Below, piece after piece: positions 1-5,027 of a stretch of DNA of 5,027 bases. Every line of letters starts with the position of its first letter. The first letter of the stretch is position 1. Both the position numbers and the translations under genes were made by a program. The DNA lies in NCBI GenBank assembly GCA_009777005.1, contig WRMT01000223.1, positions 1 to 5,027 of the forward strand. Reading direction: 5' to 3'. Under the pieces are notes generated by a model. That model was not told where the DNA came from and made no database searches. It worked only from the letters and a program-made list of their open reading frames with translations. The stretch is from Methanobrevibacter sp. Its GTDB lineage: Archaea > Methanobacteriota > Methanobacteria > Methanobacteriales > Methanobacteriaceae.

Positions 1-227
1 ATTATTAATAGTAAATTATATCATGTATTATTATATAGTATTTAACTTAATGCATATAACAAATAAAATTTTCATGAATATGTTAAAAATCTTTTAAATT
101 AAATTTAAAATGTTATAATAAAAAAATATTTTTTATAAATGTTAAAAATTTCGTTTTTAAACTTTGAAAAATCTTCGATTTTCTAAACTTATAAAAATAA
201 AAAGTTTTTATAAATGTTAAAAAAATT

Positions 228-365
228 TTGTAATTTCTATATTTAAATTTATTAATTCATATTTATTATGTAATGATTATTTTTAATTATTCTAAATTGT
301 AATTTCTATATTTAAATTTATTAATTCATATTTATTATGTAATGATTATTTTTAAATATTCTAAA
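228..365. repeat. 69-bp tandem duplication, two copies
   Basis: Copies 228-296 and 297-365 follow each other directly with a period of 69 bases. They match at 68 of 69 positions by eye; the one difference is T at 287 against A at 356. The match continues only two bases beyond the second copy. Neither copy is coding. Near-identity in neutral AT-rich DNA points to a recent slippage or unequal-exchange duplication. The second copy ends directly against a TATA-like element at 367-376. Confidence 0.9.
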
Positions 366-366
366 T

Positions 367-376
367 TTTATATAAT
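367..376 (+). promoter_or_regulatory. Candidate TATA box for fprA
   Basis: TTTATATAAT matches the methanogen box A consensus TTTATATA and is preceded by a TAAAT stretch that could serve as a BRE. Transcription would start about 25 bases downstream, near 395-400, giving a leader of roughly 200 bases. Other TATA-like strings occur at 463-470 and 556-564, and the surroundings are so AT-rich that sequence alone cannot decide. The one at 556-564 would start the transcript inside the ribosome binding site and is less likely. Confidence 0.3.
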
Positions 377-395
377 TATTCACAAATAGTTTCAC

Positions 396-447
396 TATTA
401 AATTATTCGAGCTTATTAAAATATTAAATTATTCAATATTATTAAAA
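396..447. repeat. 26-bp tandem repeat, two copies
   Basis: Copies 396-421 and 422-447 are adjacent and agree at 23 of 26 positions, with mismatches at 409, 411 and 412. The shared core is TATTAAATTATTC. This is a second, independent tandem duplication in the same upstream region and probably lies in the untranslated leader or promoter region of fprA. Confidence 0.75.
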
Positions 448-583
448 AATAATTTTGTATTCTTTTATACAATTAGAATTAATAATTTTACATAATCATA
501 TTAATAAACTAAAATTATTTAAAATTATTAAAATTATTCAAAATGTGTTTTATCATTATATAAAATATTTAAAAATGTTTTAA

Positions 584-588
584 AGGTG
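584..588 (+). promoter_or_regulatory. Ribosome binding site of fprA
   Basis: AGGTG is complementary to the 3' end of archaeal 16S rRNA and lies six bases before the ATG at 595. It supports this start over the next in-frame ATG (codon 8, at 616). Confidence 0.8.
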
Positions 589-594
589 TTATAA

Positions 595-1818
595 ATGAAA
601 GCTAATGCATTAAAAATGTCAAATGGTGTGTACTGGGTCGGAGTTCTTGATTGGGATTTAAGAGATTACCATGGATACACACTTGAAGGAACGACTTACA
701 ATTGTTATTTGGTCTTTGGTGAAGAAAAAGTAGCTTTAATAGATAATACTTACCCTGGATCATCTGCTCAGCTATGGGGAAGAATTAACGATGCTTTTGA
801 ACAAGAAGGCAAAGATTTAAAAATTGATGTTGTTGTTCAAAACCATATAGAAAATGACCATAGTGGTTGTTTACATGAAGTAATAAATAAATTTCCAGAT
901 TTAGATTTATATTGTTCTTCAAAAGCAGTAGCTGGACTCAAAAGTCATCACCCATCACTTAAAGATTTTGAAATGAATGTGGTTAAAACTGGAGATACTC
1001 TTGATTTAGGAGCTAAAACTTTAACATTCTTAGAAGCTCCAATGTTACATTGGCCAGATAGTATGTTCACATTCCTTGCAGAAGATGGAATTCTATTTTC
1101 AAATGATGCATTTAGTCAACATATCTGTATAAGTGAAAGGTATGATAATGAAGTATCTGAAGATATTTTAATGCTTTATGCTCAAAAATTCTATGCAAAT
1201 TTAGTTACTCCTTCTTCACCACTTGTTTTAAGAAAATTTAAAGAAGTTCAAGAGCTAGGTTTACTTGAAAAAATTAAAATGATTGGTCCAGCTCATGGTC
1301 AAATATGGAAGGAACCTATGAAAATCATAGGAAAGTATCAAAAATGGGCATCTGGTCAATGTAAAGATAAAGTCACTTTTGTATATGATACAATGCACTT
1401 TTCAACTCGAAAAATGGCACATGCTTTAATGGAAGGAGTCATATCTGAAGGTGTTGAGGTAAGAAGCTATTTTTTACATACTGATAGTAGAAGTGATGTT
1501 GTAACTGATGTGCTTGATAGTAAAGCAGTCTTTGTTGGTAGTCCTACAGTAATGAACAATCCATTTCCAAGTTTAGGAGATTTAATGTATTACTTTGCTT
1601 CTTTAAGCTTTTCAAAAACAGGTTACAAAAAGAAAGCTATTGTTTTCGGATCTAAAGGTTGGGGTGGAGGAGCTACTAAAAAACTCGCAGCAAATCTTGA
1701 AGAAAGTGGATTTGAAGTATTAGATCAATATGACCTTACTTTCATTCCAAATGAAGAAGAGCTAAATAAATGTTATGAAATTGGAAAAGAAATAGCTAAG
1801 CAAATTAAGTTAGAATAG
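595..1818 (+). CDS. fprA: Coenzyme F420H2 oxidase (flavodiiron protein FprA)
   Basis: This 407-residue cytoplasmic flavodiiron protein is expected to reduce O2 to water with F420H2, protecting the oxygen-sensitive methanogen. The N-terminal metallo-beta-lactamase-like domain (about 1-250) has the full diiron ligand set: H84, E86 and D88 in the HxExDH motif, then H152, D171 and H234. These sit one residue later than the ligands I recall for Methanothermobacter FprA. H26, next to the active site in that enzyme, is also present. The flavodoxin domain (about 258-405) shows the FMN phosphate loop TMHFST (266-271), the SPTVMNNPFP loop (316-325) and GSKGWGGGA (352-360). Length is close to the roughly 404-residue family norm, and no rubredoxin domain is fused, so F420H2 is the likely direct donor. 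ATG at 595 is chosen because AGGTG lies six bases upstream. The stop is TAG at 1816-1818. No rubrerythrin or rubredoxin gene is adjacent here, and the gene appears to be monocistronic. A nitric oxide reductase role is possible but less likely for this subgroup. Confidence 0.96.
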   Translation: MKANALKMSNGVYWVGVLDWDLRDYHGYTLEGTTYNCYLVFGEEKVALIDNTYPGSSAQLWGRINDAFEQEGKDLKIDVVVQNHIENDHSGCLHEVINKFPDLDLYCSSKAVAGLKSHHPSLKDFEMNVVKTGDTLDLGAKTLTFLEAPMLHWPDSMFTFLAEDGILFSNDAFSQHICISERYDNEVSEDILMLYAQKFYANLVTPSSPLVLRKFKEVQELGLLEKIKMIGPAHGQIWKEPMKIIGKYQKWASGQCKDKVTFVYDTMHFSTRKMAHALMEGVISEGVEVRSYFLHTDSRSDVVTDVLDSKAVFVGSPTVMNNPFPSLGDLMYYFASLSFSKTGYKKKAIVFGSKGWGGGATKKLAANLEESGFEVLDQYDLTFIPNEEELNKCYEIGKEIAKQIKLE

Positions 1819-1900
1819 CTATTAATGAATGAAAAGCCATATTAAAAAAATTATTTATTTAATGAATGAACTAAAATTAAATAGAATAGTTAAGCACTAG

Positions 1901-1905
1901 TTTTT
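1901..1905 (+). terminator. Weak candidate oligo-T terminator of fprA
   Basis: The first T5 run downstream of the fprA stop codon is here, about 80 bases after it. Further T5 runs lie at 1983-1987 and 1997-2001. Archaeal RNA polymerase can stop at oligo-T tracts without a hairpin, but T runs are common in this composition, so this is only the earliest plausible end. No strong stem precedes it. Confidence 0.2.
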
Positions 1906-2075
1906 AATGGATAAATTGTTAAATAATTATTTATTTCTTAAAATATAGTGCATATCATATTTTATATCAGAATATTAGCTAATTTTTCCAATAATATTTT
2001 TGTATTTAATAAAAACCTCATTTAAGGATTTAAAAAATAAAATTTTTAAAATTATTTTTGCTTTGTTTTTATAGC

Positions 2076-2125
2076 TATGGAAGAAAAGTCTGAATGTAAT
2101 TAGTTATGATTAACTAATTTCCATA
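2076..2125. other. Nested hairpin in the intergenic gap
   Basis: The inner stem is 9 bp with a 4-base loop: 2098-2106 (AATTAGTTA) pairs with 2111-2119 (TAACTAATT). The outer stem is 6 bp and includes two G-C pairs: 2076-2081 (TATGGA) pairs with 2120-2125 (TCCATA). A 16-base bulge (2082-2097) sits on the 5' side between them. Both stems are exact by hand pairing. No T run follows directly on either strand, so it is not a classic terminator. It may be a structured element in an RNA 3' end, a small RNA, or chance. Function is unknown. Confidence 0.4.
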
Positions 2126-2525
2126 AAATCTATCTTATCCTCTTATTTTTAAAATAAATGCTTTAACAATTATTTTTATTAAATAATATAATTTTTAATC
2201 ATTTGAATTGATTAATAAATAAATATTAAAATTTTTTTAAATTATTATCACTTAAAAACTTTTTTTCAAAAATTATAATTTTTAAAAATAAAAACTTTTT
2301 ATTAATAATAAAAAAAATTTAATAAAATTGTCTAAATTATTTAAAACTATTCACATTTTTAATATTTATTTAAAAAAAAACTTTAAAGGCTAAAATTTTC
2401 AAATGAAGTTTTATATTCAATATTACAATTATTTAAAACTATTTTTTGATAAAAAAATTATAAACAATTTATATAATAACTTTAAAAACTTAAATCTTTA
2501 GTCTAATAATCGAATTTTTTAAAAA

Positions 2526-2606
2526 GAAGTTATGGTTTTAATTTTTTAAAAGGAAGTTATTGTATTAATATTCTAAAAAGAAGTTATGGTTTTAATATTC
2601 TAAAAA
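2526..2606. repeat. 27-bp tandem repeat, three copies
   Basis: Units start at 2526, 2553 and 2580, each opening with GAAGTTAT and ending in an A-rich stretch. Units 2 and 3 differ at only two positions (T/G at the ninth base, A/T at the twelfth). Unit 1 differs more in its second half. A decayed fourth start follows at 2607 (AAAGT). Each minus-strand frame of the unit meets a stop codon, so the array is not an extension of the adjacent adhesin. It lies 31 bases beyond the adhesin stop codon and would form the 3' untranslated part of that transcript. Confidence 0.85.
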
Positions 2607-2626
2607 AAAGTAAAAGGAAAAAAAAA
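2602..2626 (-). terminator. Oligo-T terminator of the adhesin gene
   Basis: Read on the minus strand, the stop codon at 2638-2640 is followed by T9 (2626-2618) and then T8 (2609-2602). These are strong archaeal intrinsic termination signals. Shorter T runs follow in the 27-bp repeats at 2579-2575, 2551-2548 and 2525-2521, as back-up sites. Confidence 0.6.
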
Positions 2627-2637
2627 TTTAATATTCC

Positions 2638-4896
2638 TTAAAATTTGTATTTTTTACTTACTATTATTCCGAAATTAATTAACAGCATTATTAAGAGTGT
2701 TATTATTGGTATTCCTGTGTTTTTCATTGTTACGTTTCTACCTTGATTATTAACAGCTTTATTTTTATAACTTGTATTGTTTGTTTCAGGAGTAGGAACA
2801 TCATTTGTTTCAGGGCGAGTTGTATTGTTTGTTTCTGGAGTAGGAATGTCATTTGTTTCAGGGCGAGTTGTGTTGTTTGTTTCTGGTGTAGCTATGTTAT
2901 TTGTTTCAGGGATTCTTGTGTTATTTGTTTGGGGTGTAGTTATGTTATTTGTTTCAGGGATTCTTGTGTTGTTTGTTTGGGGTGTAGCTGTGTTGTTGGG
3001 TTCAGTTATTCTTGTGCTGTTTTCATGTGCAGAGATATTAAATCCGTTTAAAGCTGTATTTGATGGTTGGTAATAAATATTGCCGTTGTATTCGCTTGAG
3101 AAGTTGTAATTTCCAGGGTTTTGGAATGTGTAATGGAAGGTTGCTTCTCCATTGGTGTCAGTGATGTTTGTTCCAATAATTTCGCCATTGAGTCTGAATG
3201 TTATTGTTTCTCCAGCTATAGGAGTATTGTGAGTTAGTGTAGCTATAAGTTTGATGGTTTGGTTTATTTCACTGTTTCCTTCTGTAGTTAAGTTAAGGGA
3301 ACTAGCTATTTTTTGGACTGTGATTATTTTAGTGTCATTGGAGCTATTGTAATCCTCGTCTTCTTCAAATATTACTTGGATGTTGTAAGTTCCACTGTTG
3401 GTTGGGGTATAGTTAAATGTTGCTTTGCCATTGGAGTCTGTTGTTTGTATTCCAATTTTTTGTCCATTGATTATTAGAGTAATGTTTTTGTTAGCTAAAG
3501 TTTGTCCTTGATTATTTTTTAGGATGGTGTTGATTGTAATGGTGTTGTTTATATTTAATTCTCCATCAATGTCTATTGTTAAAGTGGTTTCACCTTTATC
3601 AGAGGTAAAAATCTCACCTAAAAGGATTTTTTCATAATCTAACACGATAGTAAACTCATCTGCTTTCGGATGTTCTATAAGCACGTCCCATAGTCCAGTA
3701 TTATAGGCTATTCTATTACTTATTTGGATATTGCTATTATTTAATAGCTGGGCTTTGAAAAGTGGTAGTTTATTAAACTCTCCAGAGTTGTTAGTATTGT
3801 TAAGGTAAAAAGTGTAATTTATAAGCCAATTTTCACCAACTATGCCGTTATTTTTATATGGAGTAGCATTAACTACATAATAGCTAAGCACATTAATGCC
3901 AATGATTTTATTCATTTCTGGAGTGTTATTTCCAAACCAATTAGCTGAAACAGTATTATTGACACCATGTCCACCAGCTTCAGTAAAATTAATAAAGATA
4001 TTATTTGATATGATGCGATTATAAGAAATATTCAAATTATTTATTGTACTAGTTGTAGCAGCACCTCCACCTACACGAATAGCAGTGCTACTAACATTAA
4101 TATCATTACCACAAATAGTAGTATTATTCATTTCATAAGTGAATGCAAATAAGTAAATTCCAAAGCTATTGCTTCCAGTTGTGTTAATATTATTATAAGA
4201 AATATTATTATTAATCACAACACCAGTATTTGCATATAAAGAAACACCTCGAGATTCGCTTCCATTTGTTTTAATGGTGTTGCCATAAATATTATTATTT
4301 TTTGCATTACCATGATCTGTCTGTAAATGAATTCCATGAGCTCCAAGTGTGCTAATTGTATTGTATAAAATACTGCTATTTTCTAAGCTACCATTTATTA
4401 CATATAAGTAAATTCCATGAGCATTACTTCTATTTGTTGTTATAGTGTTATTTTTTATTATTATGGTATTTAAGCTACTGTTTGTTGTAATATTTATTGC
4501 TACTCCATTTGTTGTTATTTGATTATACTGTATTGAAAGATTACTTTCATTTGAGAATATGGTTTTATTATATCCTCTAATTGTTAAATTTTCAATAGCT
4601 ACATTAGAACTAGTAATATTGAATAATGCATTATTAGTGTCTGATGTGTTTCTTACAATTGTTGCATTTTTTCCTGAAATTTTAATACTTCTATTAATAT
4701 TGAGTTTGGATAGATTATTGAACTCTCCTTCAAAGATTATATCATCAGTAGTTGTTGATATTAAACTTTGTATCTGACTTGTAGTGTAAGTGCTAGTAAC
4801 AGTTATTTCTGCACTATTAACACTAGATACGGACGATAATATTAATATTAAAAATAGAACAATGAAAAATATATAAGATTGCATAAATTTTATCAT
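2638..4896 (-). CDS. Adhesin-like surface protein: beta-helix, two Ig-like domains, repeat stalk, membrane anchor
   Basis: Predicted exported surface protein of 752 residues, probably for attachment; the ligand is unknown. Layout: signal peptide 1-29 (hydrophobic 8-21, cleavage near NSA/E); right-handed parallel beta-helix about 75-330 with rungs such as AHGIYLY (159), AHGIHLQ (186), SRGVSLY (215) and SFGIYLF (244), some 27-29 residues apart; NWFGN (319-323), like the W-G motif closing such helices in Methanobacteriales adhesins; a linker; two Ig-like domains about 435-529 and 531-624, each with a D-T/S-N-G-x-A-T-F strand; a Pro/Thr/Asn stalk of five 16-residue repeats (628-707); then TGIP, a membrane segment (729-746) and SKKYKF as cytoplasmic tail. 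I count about 50 N-x-S/T sequons and a single Cys. The start is 4896, not the upstream ATG at 4914, because AGGAGGT lies between them, six bases before 4896; the extra residues MVRRLK would just translate that site. The gene has its own promoter and terminator. The family assignment is by architecture; the adhesin role is inferred. Confidence 0.88.
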   Translation of the reverse strand: MIKFMQSYIFFIVLFLILILSSVSSVNSAEITVTSTYTTSQIQSLISTTTDDIIFEGEFNNLSKLNINRSIKISGKNATIVRNTSDTNNALFNITSSNVAIENLTIRGYNKTIFSNESNLSIQYNQITTNGVAINITTNSSLNTIIIKNNTITTNRSNAHGIYLYVINGSLENSSILYNTISTLGAHGIHLQTDHGNAKNNNIYGNTIKTNGSESRGVSLYANTGVVINNNISYNNINTTGSNSFGIYLFAFTYEMNNTTICGNDINVSSTAIRVGGGAATTSTINNLNISYNRIISNNIFINFTEAGGHGVNNTVSANWFGNNTPEMNKIIGINVLSYYVVNATPYKNNGIVGENWLINYTFYLNNTNNSGEFNKLPLFKAQLLNNSNIQISNRIAYNTGLWDVLIEHPKADEFTIVLDYEKILLGEIFTSDKGETTLTIDIDGELNINNTITINTILKNNQGQTLANKNITLIINGQKIGIQTTDSNGKATFNYTPTNSGTYNIQVIFEEDEDYNSSNDTKIITVQKIASSLNLTTEGNSEINQTIKLIATLTHNTPIAGETITFRLNGEIIGTNITDTNGEATFHYTFQNPGNYNFSSEYNGNIYYQPSNTALNGFNISAHENSTRITEPNNTATPQTNNTRIPETNNITTPQTNNTRIPETNNIATPETNNTTRPETNDIPTPETNNTTRPETNDVPTPETNNTSYKNKAVNNQGRNVTMKNTGIPIITLLIMLLINFGIIVSKKYKF
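2776..3015 (-). repeat. 48-bp tandem repeat encoding the adhesin stalk, five copies
   Basis: Five in-frame 48-base units code for 16 residues each: TRITEPNNTATPQTNN, then two TRIPETNN-type units, then two TTRPETND-type units. Each unit is itself two related 8-residue halves ending in TNN or TND. The two units nearest the C-terminus (2776-2823, 2824-2871) agree at 45 of 48 bases, and the next two (2872-2919, 2920-2967) at 44 of 48. The first unit (2968-3015) is the most diverged. The Pro/Thr-rich composition suggests an extended spacer through the pseudomurein wall, with NNT sequons for N-glycosylation. Because the period is a multiple of three, copy-number change would keep the frame. Confidence 0.92.
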
Positions 4897-4900
4897 TTTC

Positions 4901-4908
4901 AACCTCCT
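4901..4908 (-). promoter_or_regulatory. Strong ribosome binding site of the adhesin
   Basis: AGGAGGTT on the minus strand (CCTCC at 4903-4907 on the plus strand) is a near-perfect match to the archaeal anti-Shine-Dalgarno sequence. The GGAGG core is six bases from the ATG at 4896. It decides the start codon against the ATG at 4914, which lies upstream of it. Confidence 0.9.
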
Positions 4909-4958
4909 AACCATTTTTTAATGCAATGATTTAGGTTAACTATTAGTATGTAATTATC

Positions 4959-4970
4959 TTATATATAATA
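4959..4970 (-). promoter_or_regulatory. TATA box and BRE of the adhesin promoter
   Basis: On the minus strand TATTATATATAA lies directly downstream of an A-rich AGAAAA element that fits a BRE. A transcript starting about 25 bases further on would begin near 4939, giving a leader of some 40 bases that contains the ribosome binding site. This spacing also argues against translation from 4914. A near-palindrome around GTTAAC (4935-4940) falls at the predicted start and could be a regulator site, which is only a guess. Confidence 0.55.
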
Positions 4971-5027
4971 TTTTCTATTTACATTAAATATTTAAAAATT
5001 AGCTATGTATTTTCATAAATTTTAATC

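Larger units (their letters stand above)
1..594. other. AT-rich non-coding spacer upstream of fprA
   Basis: No reading frame of useful length is seen on either strand, and the sequence is almost pure A/T (8 G/C in the first 60 bases). It holds a 19-base direct repeat (TTTTTATAAATGTTAAAAA at 130-148 and 205-223), a small 6-bp hairpin with a 3-base loop (168-182), the 69-bp and 26-bp tandem duplications listed separately, another 6-bp hairpin (385-399) and a run of AAAATTATT-like units at 511-538. The upstream neighbour lies outside the window. The low complexity fits spacers of low-GC Methanobacteriales. No RNA gene could be recognised. Confidence 0.7.
1819..2637. other. Non-coding gap between the convergent fprA and adhesin genes
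   Basis: No reading frame of useful length is present on either strand across 819 bases. Recognisable contents are: a 12-base direct repeat TTAATGAATGAA at 1822-1833 and 1859-1870 just after fprA; a nested hairpin at 2076-2125; a perfect 16-base A/T palindrome at 2268-2283; a 17-base direct repeat AATTATTTAAAACTATT at 2335-2351 and 2427-2443; and the 27-bp tandem array and oligo-T tracts at 2526-2626 next to the adhesin stop. The size and repeat content suggest drifting spacer. No trace of a decayed gene could be assigned. Confidence 0.65.

Noticed and set aside
556..564. TTATATAAA as the fprA TATA box.
   Set aside because: A start 25 bases downstream would fall within the ribosome binding site at 584-588 and remove it from the message. 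It is possible only if fprA is read almost leaderless.
1822..1870. Paired TTAATGAATGAA repeats just after fprA as an insertion scar or attachment site.
   Set aside because: Twelve low-complexity bases 37 apart, with no integrase, transposase or tRNA nearby, do not support a mobile element.
2077..2103. Eight-codon plus-strand frame beginning ATGGAAGAAAAG and ending TAG.
   Set aside because: It is too short to assess, has no ribosome binding site, and lies inside the hairpin. It may be chance.
2268..2283. Perfect 16-base palindrome AAAAATTATAATTTTT.
   Set aside because: It is made only of A and T in a stretch that is nearly all A/T, where such palindromes are expected by chance.
2526..2606. 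Possible CRISPR array, given repeats of 27 bases.
   Set aside because: The units are directly adjacent with no spacers, so this is a simple tandem repeat. No cas genes are present.
2743..3073. Two plus-strand open frames of about 100 codons over the adhesin stalk, Cys/Val/Phe-rich and internally repeated.
   Set aside because: They are antisense shadows of the 48-bp repeat: because the period is a multiple of three, all frames across it tend to stay open. They have no ribosome binding site, and their repeats only mirror the stalk repeat.
4559..4777. Plus-strand open frame of 72 codons, hydrophobic.
   Set aside because: It is antisense to the beta-helix part of the adhesin, with no ribosome binding site. 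The hydrophobicity is what reading Asn/Thr-rich codons backwards produces.
4934..4942. GGTTAACTA near the adhesin transcript start, similar to ATTAACTAA in the hairpin at 2110-2118.
   Set aside because: Only seven bases are shared in AT-rich DNA and the positions are unrelated. This is not enough to propose a common operator.

Overview
The window looks like chromosomal DNA of a very AT-rich methanogenic archaeon of the Methanobacteriales, most likely Methanobrevibacter or a close relative. Three things support this: an F420H2 oxidase (FprA) with a complete diiron site, a large Asn/Thr-rich beta-helix plus Ig-like cell-surface protein of the 'adhesin-like' type that is abundant in that group, and archaeal signals (AGGAGGT and AGGTG ribosome binding sites, TATA/BRE-like promoter, oligo-T terminators). 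Spacers are extremely AT-rich (8 G/C in the first 60 bases). The species cannot be named from this window.

Layout: 1-594 is a non-coding spacer, much of it made of short tandem duplications (69 bp x2, 26 bp x2, about 10 bp x3). 595-1818 (+) is fprA, a single-gene unit with its own ribosome binding site. 1819-2637 is an 819-base non-coding gap between two convergent genes. It contains an isolated nested hairpin (2076-2125) and, next to the adhesin stop codon, a 27-bp tandem repeat whose oligo-T tracts fall in register on the minus strand. 2638-4896 (-) is the surface protein: signal peptide, parallel beta-helix, two Ig-like domains, a stalk of five 16-residue repeats and a C-terminal membrane anchor. 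4897-5027 holds its ribosome binding site and a good candidate archaeal promoter.

The two genes are convergent and separately transcribed, and nothing suggests a shared pathway. FprA would act in the cytoplasm, reducing O2 to water with F420H2. The surface protein would be exported and anchored outside, probably for attachment or cell-cell contact. I saw no mobile element, CRISPR array, tRNA or rRNA. The window is mostly ordinary for this lineage. The points worth a second look are the modular make-up of the adhesin (repeat stalk, codon-use change at a domain border, start codon correction) and the phased repeat array at its 3' end. I found no clear evidence of an undescribed multi-gene system.
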